From contig NC_082407.1 of the NCBI RefSeq assembly GCF_004011695.2, positions 2,108,001-2,172,000 on the forward strand: a stretch of DNA of 64,000 bases, written 5' to 3'. The notes beneath the pieces are model-generated. The model was given only the letters and a program-made list of their open reading frames with translations. It made no database searches and had not been told where the DNA came from. This DNA comes from Ascochyta rabiei. Its lineage: Eukaryota; Ascomycota; Dothideomycetes; Pleosporales; Didymellaceae. The position numbers and the translations under genes are program-made. Positions within the stretch are counted from its first letter, which is position 1. Every line of letters begins with the position of its first letter. Positions 1 through 9,787 of the stretch are shown piece by piece.

Positions 1-888
1 CGTAGAGACTGTAACGGTGGTAGACTAGATATCCCGGACATTTGGCTCAGTTGCGCCGTGTAGAATAAGTACTGTTCATAGCTCATTTGTCACCCTGCTA
101 AGCAACTGTAAGCTTGTTCTCACGCCTCCCTATGTGCTGTGTGCAGCTGCCCGTCTTGTTTGAGATGGGAACCTTCCAATGCTGGTTTGACCGTCAAAGT
201 TTTTCTGGCCGCACCTTCGCATCTTACGCGCAACTTAGTTGAGATCTGAGCGCACCGGCCTTTTGATTTTCGCAACACATCTGAAAACCTTAGCTAGTGT
301 TGCATTCCGTCGCATCAGCATGAAGTGAAAAGCAAGACAGACCAGACGTTATCTTGACGAATCAAGGGCGATTGAAACGATCACTTCAGCCAGGAAACCT
401 TGGTGCGTTTTCAGGCTAAGATGAACGCCCTGCAGCGAAGGGGAAGTTTAGAGTTCTGCCCAAACAGGAAACCAGTAAATCGCAAGAGTAGGCGTTGGTC
501 AACCATGAAACGTGGTGCAGCGGTTTGAAACAATCGCTCCTCTCGAATTGCACAGCTTGTCAGTGACATGTAAAGAGACTCAGGCTATAATATGGCGTGT
601 TATTCCTAGCTTTGCGTGTGCGCTGGAGTCCCTCGTCGCCATTCTTTGCCGCTTGTAGGTGTCCGGTTCAGCAGCCTCTTGACATCATCTCAAGTTCGCG
701 GGGCACGAACGCGATATCTTGATTACCTCATTACCTCCAGCCTCCAATATAGTTGAAGCTAGGCTCTGACTGTCGTTTTCCTTTTTCAAGGTTGCGAACC
801 TTGCCATTATTGTCTCTTTGCTCTTTCCTCGGCTGCGACCTCGACGCCATTCTCAACACATCACCATTCTACGCGACGCTACCATACA
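1..888. other. Upstream non-coding stretch, nothing recognised
   Basis: No reading frame here starts with ATG and looks like a gene, and no RNA gene or repeat is evident. The last 130 bases are pyrimidine-rich (the stretch of TTTTCC, CTCTTTC and CCTC runs before 889) and look like the 5' leader of the gene that starts at 889. Confidence 0.5.
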
Positions 889-1819
889 ATGGACGAGGCA
901 CGGTACCGCGAACTGAAAGAGAAGTTGGCCGCTTTGAAAAGCTTGTATGCCAGTCGACATTACTCACAATGTGCCAAATTTGGCGAGCTTCTGCTGAGCG
1001 AGATGCACGACCAGGTAAGTGCGGTGGACAGCACAGTGCTCGAGACGATATGCATGCAGCAGACTATGGATGGACGTTAACATGTCTCAGACTCACCCGC
1101 TCCACCTCGCACATTTGAACTTTTACACAGCGCTCTCCCATGATACCTTGGCCCGAGAAGCAACCCTGAAGAATCGCTGGAGGGAGCTCAGCGTAGCTGA
1201 ACTGCACTACAACGCCGCCATTGTTGCTCTGTCCTCGTCACAGTCACCCATGCAGTGCGACCTCTGGTCACCTACTTCATCAGGATCCGCAGTGCCTTCT
1301 CCGTATTCCCGCCGGCGTACTGACTCCATGCACTCGGAGAGGAGCGCAGCGTCCAGTGCCACATCGTTGGGCGACGAAGATGACGAGTGCCTCGAGATGT
1401 CGCCAGGGAAGTTTGCATCACAGGGATCCGATGAAGCCGTGACCAGAGATGAAATCCCCACCATCCCTTCCACATCGGCTACGCCCACGACCCGACCTCA
1501 GACGCCGCAGCAGTTCTACTTCTCCGCCAACATGGCCTCGTTCGCGGACATGGTCGCGGGCCACCTCGCCGACGTGCGCGAGCAGAAGCTGCAAACGGGC
1601 ATGCCCACCGTCCGCTTCACGATGCCGTCGGCTCGACCGTCGCCCACAAAAGCCACAGGCCATAGCCGATGTCTCAGCGTCGACGACTCGACAGACGGCG
1701 ACGAGGCGGCCATGGAGGCGATACGGGCCAGCCGCCGACAGAGGACGTTCCGCCCGCGCTTTGATCCAGCGAGCGTGCAGCGGCTGTGCAGAGAGGCGCT
1801 GGTCGAGCTGTCGGGCTAG
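889..1819 (+). CDS. Uncharacterised 284-aa fungal protein with helical N-terminus
   Basis: Two exons, 889-1014 and 1091-1819, give 284 aa. The intron (1015-1090) has a perfect GTAAGT donor, a GTTAAC branch-like site and a CTCAG acceptor, and keeps frame. Residues 1-95 are predicted to be mostly helical, rich in Leu, Glu and His, and resemble a short TPR or helical-hairpin scaffold (motifs such as YASRHYSQCAKFGELLL). The middle is Ser/Thr/Pro-rich and disordered. The tail has a short conserved-looking segment with a basic ASRRQRTFRPRFDP motif. I do not recognise the family and assign no function. Its 3' end converges on AC40. The ATG at 889 is chosen because it opens the helical segment and the upstream in-frame sequence is non-coding in character. 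Confidence 0.6.
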
Positions 1820-1841
1820 ACTTTTGTTATATACGACGCCA

Positions 1842-1966
1842 TGTTGTTGTTTTCTGTTGTTGTTTTCTGTTGTTGTTTTCTGTTGTTCTGCTCTGTTGTT
1901 CTGTTGTTCTGTTGTTTTGTTGTTTTGTTGTTCTGTTCTATTCTGTTGTTCTGTTCTATTTAGTTC
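1842..1966 (+). repeat. TTGTT/TTCTG-type low-complexity tract
   Basis: Directly after the stop codon at 1819 the plus strand becomes a mixture of TTG, TTC and TTT triplet-like units. No A occurs from 1842 to 1939. It is probably simple-sequence 3' flank, or in the 3' UTR of the preceding gene. Confidence 0.8.
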
Positions 1967-2210
1967 GCTTCGTTGCCATGTAATGGAGATGCAGAAGATA
2001 TATACCCCGGGCGCTCCGACTTTGGCTGTGCAGCTGCCAAGTACCCGACTAATCGTTTCATGTACGAAACTTGTACGCTGCGCGTTTCTCTTCTGGCTCT
2101 TGTTTTGCTGGCCAGCCCAGTGTCTACTCTACTTTCACCAATTGTATTACTAGTATCCTGCCATGGTATGTAGGTATCAGGTAGGGCAGCTCGACGGGGG
2201 TCCGTTGCAT

Positions 2211-2301
2211 GAAGAAGGAAGAAGGAAGAAGGAAGAATGAAGAATGAAGATTGAAGATTGAAGATTGAAGATTGAAGATTGCAGATTGCAGAATGCAGAA
2301 T
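2211..2301 (+). repeat. Thirteen heptamers with stepwise unit change
   Basis: The tract splits exactly into 13 seven-base units. In order they are three GAAGAAG, two GAAGAAT, five GAAGATT, one GCAGATT and two GCAGAAT. Each transition changes one base. It lies in the intergenic region between two convergent genes. Confidence 0.85.
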
Positions 2302-2464
2302 GAACATGGTTGACGATTCAAACCAATCGTTCAGTCATTTGGTACTGTCCATCTCAAAAAGGCAGGGCGAACCTCTATGATATCGCGACTTTTGCGTTCC
2401 AAGCCCGGCCCCGTCCATCCCATAACGCCTTGCAATGCAAACACTCCCCTTGTAGTCGCCTGGT

Positions 2465-3743
2465 CTATTTCATCATCTCGTCCAGCCCGCGCTTTATCCG
2501 TTGGGCCTTGATGCGCAGCGCCTTGACGCTCTCGAGGAACAGGTCGTCGCTCTCCCTCTGGCCGGTGCTCTCGATGCGGAAGATGAAGTGGTCGCGCACG
2601 CGTCCCAGCTTCACCTTGTCCTTGAACTCGGGGTGGCGCAGGCACTCTCTGCTGACGGTGTCGTTCATGGGCTTATCGACCACGGCCTTGTTCTCGCCCT
2701 CGTGTCCGCTCAGCTCTGGGTCGGCGGCGGCGTCGGCGGCGGTGACCTTGTCGAGGCGGATGACGCCCTTGGGGAAGCAGCGCGCGAACTTCTTGGCGTC
2801 GGCGCCGACAATGGGACTCAGGATGTCGATGGTGGGGAGCAGGCGGTACGAGGCCGTGGCGACAGGAGAGAACTTGGCGTGGTCCTGGCCAATGCCCTTG
2901 ATGGCGTGCATGGTGAGCGTGATTCTCTGGCCGGGGCGCATCTTCACGATCAGAATGTCCGGGTTGGTGGGGCGGATGGGTTGGGCGGCGTCGAACTTGT
3001 CGGCCTGCTTGCCCAGGGGCGCCCAGACCAGGTCCTTTGCGTAGACGGAGTGGTTGATGTACAGCTTGTCCGGGTCGGTCTCGCCGGCTACTGCGCGCTG
3101 CAGACCGCCTTCCTGCCAAGTGCACTCGACGTCGAGGTGCAGGATGGCGCAGTTGAAGTCCGAGGGCCCGCCGGAGCCCTCGTCGTCGTCGGTGGGCTTG
3201 ACGTACCACTTCATCCAGTCGAGGCCGTTGGGGTCGCCGCAGAGAGGGATGAGGCCGAGGCGGTGGGCGAGCACTTCATCCTGGATGATGGACGTGTTCT
3301 GGTAGACGAAGACGTCCTCGATGGCGAGGGTGGGGAGTTCGGAGAGGAGGATGCGGCGGAAGGCGTTTGCGACGGAGGTGTCGAGGCCGGAGAGGGAGAA
3401 GGACGAGTCGTAGGGTGTGGGGCGTGCGTGGAAGTGGACGTGGAAGTTCTGGGGTGGTCAGATCAGTGCATGTGGGGGAGGTAGGAGGCAGGCGCATAGG
3501 CGGTAGGCAAAGGCAGGAGGCAGGCGGTAAGAGGCAGTACGTACCTCCTTGAAGTAGTCCAGGTCCCATTCGTGGTTCTCGCCCGGCCAGTGTCCTGGGA
3601 AGTCGGTGGACTGCTGGTTGGCGACCGTCTCGATGCCGACTTGGAGCTTCTGCGCGGGGGGCGGTTAGCGACTAACGACAACGCCATACCCATTGCAGGC
3701 CTACCTTGCGCTCAGCCAGCACGGCAGCACGGGGGAGAGCCAT
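2465..3743 (-). CDS. RPC40: DNA-directed RNA polymerases I and III subunit AC40
   Basis: Three exons on the minus strand (3743-3705, 3649-3545, 3448-2465) give 375 aa. The first exon encodes only 13 residues. The protein is an alpha/Rpb3-type subunit shared by Pol I and Pol III. It pairs with AC19 and nucleates assembly of both enzymes in the nucleus. The diagnostic alpha motif is visible at about residues 76-95 (NAFRRILLSELP followed by AIEDVF), with the inserted domain after it, and the C-terminus carries the dimerisation-helix segment ending in RIKRGLDEMMK. Length fits the family (335-375 aa). Both introns are phase 0 with GTAGGC and GTACGT donors. The ATG at 3743 is 294 bp from the divergent complex I gene, so the two probably share a promoter region. 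Confidence 0.93.
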
Positions 3744-4037
3744 GGCGGGGTGTGCGTGTGCGTGTGCGTGCGCGGGTGCGGTGCGGTGCAGGGCGATGCG
3801 GGTGTTGCTGCTGCGCCAGAGCCCTCGCCGCGCGGGCAGCCCTCGAAACTTTTCGACACTCCAACACGGCCATCGGCACCAAGCCAGCCGCCAAGGCCGA
3901 CCGCGCGGGCCAGGTGGACATGACGATACGATTTTGGCAGCCCTCCCATCCACGCCACGCCCGCCCTCTCCACTCCACACGCCCATTGAGGCCTCACACG
4001 GGCACATCCAGCGAGACCGACCCCCCTCCCTCCCACC
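3744..4037. promoter_or_regulatory. Shared intergenic region between AC40 and the 49-kDa complex I gene
   Basis: A 294-bp GC-rich region separates two start codons pointing away from each other. It contains a GTGTGC microsatellite (about 3752-3776) and C/T-rich tracts just before 4038. It must hold both promoters. No defined factor site was identified. Confidence 0.6.
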
Positions 4038-5528
4038 ATGCCCGTCTCCATCGCCCGCCTGGCCGGCCACGCCGCGACACGCGTGGGCCTCCGCGCCGCC
4101 CGCCCACAGCTCCGCACCGCCCTCCCTACACGGCCCCTGCCCAGCGCGCGCTTCCTCTCCACCACCCTCGCCCGCCGCTATGCCGAGGTCGACGACAGCC
4201 AGCGCACCCGCATCGTCCCCACCAACGAGCACTTCACCGGCCCCGTCGCCCCCGAGGACGCAGAGGCCGACGCCGCGCTCGACGACGACGCTGCCGCGCT
4301 CGACGACCGCAAGATCCGCCACTACACAGTCAACTTCGGCCCCCAGCACCCCGCCGCCCACGGCGTCTTGCGCCTGATTCTCGAGCTCAACGGCGAGGAG
4401 ATTGTGCGCGCCGACCCCCACGTCGGCCTGCTGCACCGCGGCACCGAGAAGCTCATCGAGTACCGCACCTACCTGCAGGCCCTGCCCTACTTCGACCGCC
4501 TCGACTACGTCTCCATGATGACCAACGAGCAGTGCTTCTCCCTCGCCGTCGAGAAGCTGCTGAATGTCGACATCCCCATCCGTGCAAAGTACATCCGTAC
4601 CCTGTTCGGCGAGATCACCAGGATCCTGAACCATCTCATGTCTGTCCTGTCCCACGCCATGGATGTCGGCGCCCTGACGCCTTTCCTGTGGGGCTTCGAG
4701 GAGCGTGAGAAGCTCATGGTGCGTTCATGGACCATGCACAGCCTCACACGGAGAAGCTAACATGCCCAGGAATTCTACGAGCGCGTCTCTGGCGCCCGTC
4801 TGCACGCCGCCTACGTCCGCCCTGGTGGCGTGTCGCAGGATCTCCCCATCGGCCTGCTCGACGACATCTACCAGTGGGCCACCCAGTTCGGTGACCGCAT
4901 CGACGAGACCGAGGAGATGTTGACCGACAACCGCATCTGGATTGGCCGCACCAAGGGTGTCGGTGTCGTCTCTGCTGCCGACGCCATCAACTACTCCTTC
5001 TCGGGCGTCATGCTCCGAGGATCCGGTGTTCCCTGGGACATCCGCAAGTCGCAGCCCTACGACGCCTACGACAGGGTCGACTTCGATGTCCCCGTGGGTG
5101 TCAACGGTGACTGCTACGACCGCTACCTCTGCCGTATGGAGGAGTTCCGCCAGTCCCTCCGCATCATTCACCAGTGCCTGAACGACATGCCCGCCGGCCC
5201 CATCAAGGTCGAGGACTACAAGATCGCACCCCCGCCCCGTGCCGCCATGAAGGAGAACATGGAGGCCCTCATCCACCACTTCTTGCTCTTCAGCAAGGGC
5301 TACACAGTGCCTCCTGGTGAGACCTACAGCGCCATCGAGGCCCCCAAGGGAGAGATGGGTGTCTTCCTCGTCTCCGACGGCAGCGAGAGGCCGTACAGGT
5401 GCAAGATCAGGGCGCCTGGTTTCGCACATTTGGCCTGCATGGACCAGATCTCGAGAGGGCATCTGCTCGCCGATGCTGTCGCCATCATTGGCACAATGGA
5501 CTTGGTCTTCGGAGAGGTAGATCGGTAA
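4038..5528 (+). CDS. nuo-49: NADH:ubiquinone oxidoreductase 49-kDa subunit (complex I, NDUFS2/NuoD type)
   Basis: Exons 4038-4718 and 4770-5528 give 479 aa. The intron (4719-4769, 51 nt) is phase 0 with a GCTAAC branch. The protein is a core peripheral-arm subunit of mitochondrial complex I and forms part of the quinone-binding site next to cluster N2. Residues 1-47 form an Arg-rich, acid-poor mitochondrial presequence. Conserved blocks follow: [13 protein letters not shown] at about 100-112, [14 protein letters not shown], the MTNEQ region, the [11 protein letters not shown] segment and the exact family C-terminus FGEVDR. Length is normal and no lesion is seen. Third-position GC is high compared with neighbours, which explains long open frames on the opposite strand. 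Confidence 0.97.
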
Positions 5529-5812
5529 GGGTCGCTGCTTAGAAGAAAATGAATTGTGTCAGCTTGAGATACCAGGCGGCTGACTGTACATATTGTACCC
5601 TTACCTTTTCTTTTTTCTTTTCAAAGTCAATCAACGTTTGCATGTTCAGTCCTCTCCCGAGATTGTGATGATAGCTTGCTACCTCAGAGCAGGGTAACCA
5701 TCGTGAACGCTGAGCACAAAGCAGGTAACCTACCATCACACCAAGTCTCTAGAAGGAAGGAGCTAGTCAAGTTGGCTCTTCTGGACTGATTCCAGCTGAT
5801 AGATATGTAGAA

Positions 5813-6154
5813 GAATACAGCACTTTTTATGTTTATCTATAATTGCCTAAGCTATAGTAAAGGCCTGCAGAATACAGCACTCTTTGTATTCATTCATAAT
5901 TACCTTGGCTATAGTAAAGGCCTGCAGAATACAGCACTCTTTATGTTTATTTATAATTGCATAAGCTATAGCAAAGGCCTGCAGAATACAGCACTCTTTA
6001 TGTTTATTTATAATTGCATAAGCTATAGCAAAGGCCTGCAGAATACAGCACTCTTTATGTTTATTTATAATTGCATAAGCTATAGCAAAGGCCTGCAGAA
6101 TACAGCACTCTTGATACTCATTCACAATTGCCTAAGCTATAGTAAAGGCCTACA
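5813..6154 (+). repeat. 57-bp tandem array, six units
   Basis: Six units of exactly 57 bp begin at 5813, 5870, 5927, 5984, 6041 and 6098. Units 3, 4 and 5 are identical and the outer units diverge. Each begins GAATACAGCACT and ends AAAGGCCTGCA. The unit is AT-rich and a multiple of three, so one frame on each strand stays open through the array (19-residue periodicity). It lies about 285 bp after the complex I stop codon. Confidence 0.95.
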
Positions 6155-7027
6155 GGCTTCGTTACAGAAGCCTAGCTTTGATAGCTACAATATCCCATTT
6201 TTGACTCGGAGCATACAACCTCTACCCTGGTGCGCATCAGCCTTGGCCCACGCTTATTCGAACCGTTGAAGCCTAAATCAACTCCAATCAACCCATCTAC
6301 CGCGCCCTTCTGAACAACCTCGTTGACCCTGACACTTGCCCACAAAGAGCAGCCACCTCTTGCGTGCGCACGAGTGGGAACAACAGCTACCGGCCATCCC
6401 GTCCCGTGTTCGATCGCAACGGCACCATTCGCTCTTCGTTCTCTCCGAGAATCTACCCCACTACGCCCGCCCAACGCCTCGAAGTCGCACCGATTCGATG
6501 ATCGTTGCTAAACCAATCCCGCTGTCAGTTGCGCCAACTGAAGGCGTGATGGCGAGCACCTGGTTCCATCAACCCTGGGTCACCATCGGGTGAGATAGCA
6601 CCAGTACTGCCGAGATGAACACGAATATATTGACCATCTCCATAACTCTGTGGCGCAGCACGGCATGTACACTCGCCAACACAGCTTTGGTGTTGGGTCT
6701 GGCCGAAGCTATCGTGTACCATGGCCAAAAAGGAGTACCTCCGTGCATCTGGAGCCATCTGTGGCGCAGTCGCCCATGACGCTCAGCTCTGCAGGGGTTC
6801 GCAGATAGGGTCCTGCTCCACCAACTGCGGGGTCTGATGCAGAGCAGGTCGCTTTAGGACAGTATCTGAATCCTGCTTTGAACGTAGCCTGCCGGTCCTG
6901 AAGAGAGGTATAAGAGGGCGAGGGTCTCCACCGCTACTGATCATCAACACGACACCAACCTTCCTCATTCCAATCCACCTTCAATCAACAATCACTGTAC
7001 TTGAAAACACATCGTCTTGACAGCACC
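6155..7027 (+). promoter_or_regulatory. Intergenic and promoter region of the SYG-repeat gene, with TATA box
   Basis: No gene was recognised from 6155 to about 6850. A TATAAG element at 6909-6914, in a GAGGTATAAGAGGG context, lies 114 bp before the ATG at 7028 and is followed by C/T and CAAC-rich leader sequence. This is the clearest TATA element in the window and suggests a strong or inducible promoter. Confidence 0.5.
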
Positions 7028-7906
7028 ATGTCTTACAACAACAACGACCGCGACAACTCGTCCTACGGTGAGGACCGCAGCTCAGGCTACGGCAATCGTG
7101 ACCGCGACGATGAGAACTCATCGAGCCGCAACGACAACTCCTACTCCAACAAGCAGTCGAGCGGCTACGGCGACGATAATGATTCGTACTCCAACAAGAA
7201 GTCAAGCTACGGCGACGATAATGATTCGTACTCGAACAAAAAGTCAAGCTACGGCAACGACGACAACTCCTACTCCGGCAATCAGTCGTCCGGCGTTGGC
7301 CGCAGCAACAACGACTCCTCGGACTCGTACGGCCGACAGAGGAAAGAGTCCGGCTTTGGCGTCGACGACCAAGACACGCTCGACTCCAGCGACAAGAACA
7401 GCAAGAGCAAGAGCTTCGGCGACCAGTCCGGTGCTTTCGGATCCAAGAACAACAGCGGCAGCAGTGGCTACGGCAACAACAACGATGATGAGTACTCGAG
7501 CAAGAAGTCCTCGGGCTTTGGAAACGACAATGAGGAGTCGTACGAGTCCAAGAAATTGAACGAGTTTGGTAGCGGCAACAACAACAACAGCAGTGAAGGT
7601 TCGTACGGAGCCAAGAATTCCAGCTACGGCGATGACTCAAACACCGATTCCTACGGATCCAAGACTTCCAGCGGCTACGGCAACAATGATAAGGAGGACT
7701 CATACGGCTCCAAGAAGTCGAGCTACGGCAATGATTCGAACGAGGATTCGTATGGCTCGAAGAAGGCAAGCTACGGCAACGACAACGATGACTCGTATGG
7801 CGCCAAGAAGTCAAGCTACGGCGACGACAATGACAACTCGTACGGATCCAAGAATGACCGCGAGGAGACGAGCTACGGCGGCTCGAGGCGCGACAATGAC
7901 TACTAG
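7028..7906 (+). CDS. SYG/KKS-repeat disordered hydrophilic protein
   Basis: Single exon, 292 aa. The ATG at 7028 (CACCATG context) is chosen over an upstream non-ATG extension because the MSYN start matches the start of the related gene at 13378. The whole protein is low-complexity: Ser, Tyr, Gly, Asn, Asp and Lys dominate. The second half is a degenerate repeat of SYGSKK-SSYGNDN-type units about 15-17 residues long. There are no membrane segments, signal peptide or catalytic motifs. Composition is that of a prion-like or hydrophilin-like disordered protein. Function is unknown; roles in stress protection or condensate formation are guesses from composition only. Codons for the repeat vary, so the repeat is maintained at protein level rather than being a recent DNA amplification. 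Confidence 0.8.
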   Translation: MSYNNNDRDNSSYGEDRSSGYGNRDRDDENSSSRNDNSYSNKQSSGYGDDNDSYSNKKSSYGDDNDSYSNKKSSYGNDDNSYSGNQSSGVGRSNNDSSDSYGRQRKESGFGVDDQDTLDSSDKNSKSKSFGDQSGAFGSKNNSGSSGYGNNNDDEYSSKKSSGFGNDNEESYESKKLNEFGSGNNNNSSEGSYGAKNSSYGDDSNTDSYGSKTSSGYGNNDKEDSYGSKKSSYGNDSNEDSYGSKKASYGNDNDDSYGAKKSSYGDDNDNSYGSKNDREETSYGGSRRDNDY

Positions 7907-8037
7907 ACCGCTGTCTAGTCTGCTCATGGCGCTGTGTCTACGAAGCTTGATAGAAACTCCATCAATATAGTGTTTTGCTTCTTCCACTTACCGTCTCGTT
8001 CTTACCCCAAATGACAGCCCTATACTGCAGCTTCGCT

Positions 8038-9274
8038 TCACAAAGCAACCCTCGACGCGGCAATACAGAGCAAAAAGTACGGCAGCGAACCCGCCTTCTC
8101 ACTCCTGAATACCCTGACCTTAGCAATCAACCCCCCCCCCAAGTTGACGCTTGTGCTGCATCAAAAAATACCCAGCCTACCTGCCCACAGGACTCCCCAA
8201 CAGCGCCTTCCCGGCCTCGCTCTCCATGCCGAACTCGTGTCCAGGCCAGAGTCCCGGCTCTTCGCGCGGGGAAGTCCAGCATCTGCAGCGGGCGGCGAAC
8301 ATGTCGTCGATTCGTCCCGGTGTTGATGATCACGGTGACGAAGAGGTACTTGATATCCTTGACGTGCGCACCCGGTGTCGCGTCCACGGCGCGGTTGTAG
8401 AACGCCCAGGTTCTATCCGATACGGAGCGGATGTGTGGGAGCTGTTCGGGTGTCGGTGGGAGCCCCCACAGTCGCCGTGCCGTGCTCGCTGCGCGGGCGA
8501 GGTTCAGCGCGAAGATGGCGCCGCCGGCTGCGTTGATGCCAATTGTGTGCTCTGCGCCTGTGACGCGGTGTGGGGTACTGCAAACAGTGTTTACCTGCTT
8601 GCTCTTGGGCGGCAACAAACCATTCAATTCTCTTGTCACGGCAGGGCTGTCGAAATGCTCGATGTGGAAGCATTCGTTTGGGCCGCCCTGGGACTTTGGT
8701 TGGGTGTCGAGACCTGAGTCGAGGAAGGATCTGGACAGCGTGTGGCCGGATGCGCTCGCCATGTTGCAGTCGGAGTCATAGAGATTCTGCATCGCTGGTG
8801 TGTTGTCGTTGTAGCCCCATTCGAGCAGTTTCGAGGTCAGAAGCCCATCGAAGGGCGCTTCGGCTGTGTTTCCTAGCCCATAAAGAGTCGCAGCTACTGC
8901 GTCGCTGGATTTCATGCCCTGGAGGAGTCTGGTGCCGCGGGCGACAGATAGCGTCCATGGGTCTTGGTCTGTGGCAGCGCTGATGGGATTGTTGGAGTCG
9001 AAGGAACGTTCTCTTGCTGTATTGCTCTTGGACCAGAGGACGGGGGCGAGAGTAGCAGCGTTGCTGATCACACAGGCGGCTCTGATGCCATCGGGCCCTG
9101 GGATCCTGGGGTGCGTGTCGGCCGTAACCCAGGGAAGCCATGTTGTATCGGTGTAGGGGGTGGGGTAAGATGATTGGGTGCTGGGTGAAGGGTTCGTGTA
9201 GGTTGTTGCGACGAAGGGGTAGGTGGTTGTCGGTATTAGAGTTGTTGTTGGTATGATAGTGTGATGAAAAATCA
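8038..9274 (-). pseudogene. Decayed member of an uncharacterised fungal secreted-type family
   Basis: The minus strand encodes a recognisable protein running from about 9274 (after a possible CTGCAG acceptor at 9275-9276) to a TGA at 8038-8040. Conserved-looking blocks, matched from memory to a fungal family of unknown function, include HPRIPGPDGI, WSKSNTARERSF, GGPNECFHIEH, GAEHTIGINAAGG, then WPGHEFGM, GKALLGSP, GYFLMQHKRQLG and KVRVFRS. These blocks are not in one frame. The frame shifts inside a GCGCG tract at about 8262-8270, a TAG interrupts at 8177-8179, and a run of ten G residues (plus-strand C 8131-8140) shifts the frame again. The first exon(s) could not be found, since no ATG gives a sensible start. 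Three independent lesions make this a probable pseudogene; sequencing error at the homopolymer is possible for one of them. Confidence 0.6.
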
Positions 9275-9787
9275 CTGCAGTTTGGGTTCTTGTGCTTTGG
9301 GATGAATGCTTGTGCTATCTGGAGAAGATAGAGAAAAGGACATGATGCGCAGGGAGACAGAGAAGACCGACACACAATCCTGTTTTCTGGACGGAACACT
9401 TGGTCTCGAAAGAGCTTGCTGCTCCAGCATGGCTATTGCGGCATGGTCTTGTGAACTACCCAAGGTGGTGTTGTTGGCGAGATAAACAACGGATAGAGAG
9501 GAGGCCCGAAGGAACGGTATTCGAATCCGCGGGCCGTTGAATCGCTTCTTGCTCTCATCATCAACACACGAGCGGACCTCCGGTACCTGCTCTTGACAGA
9601 GTTGTAGAGCTTGGTACGATGGTGTGATTGCAGGTCTAAGGTCTGAGGTCTGTCGATTCCTACGAGTGGAAAAAGCGCTCACTAGCACGGTGGTGCCTGC
9701 CACAACCTTCACGAGCTGGACATACTTCCCTGATTCGCAGATTATAGCAACACTTGGTAGAGAAGTTTGGTTTAGTTCGCAGTATGC

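Noticed and set aside
3672..4655. 327-codon antisense frame over the complex I 49-kDa gene
   Set aside because: It is the complement of a GC3-rich coding sequence, which keeps the opposite strand open by codon bias; the first codons of the real AC40 gene share this frame by chance.
5829..6269. 146-codon plus-strand frame with 19-residue repeats across the 57-bp array
   Set aside because: Openness follows from unit length divisible by three and occurs on both strands; the frame has no ATG-led conserved part and no leader or splice signals.
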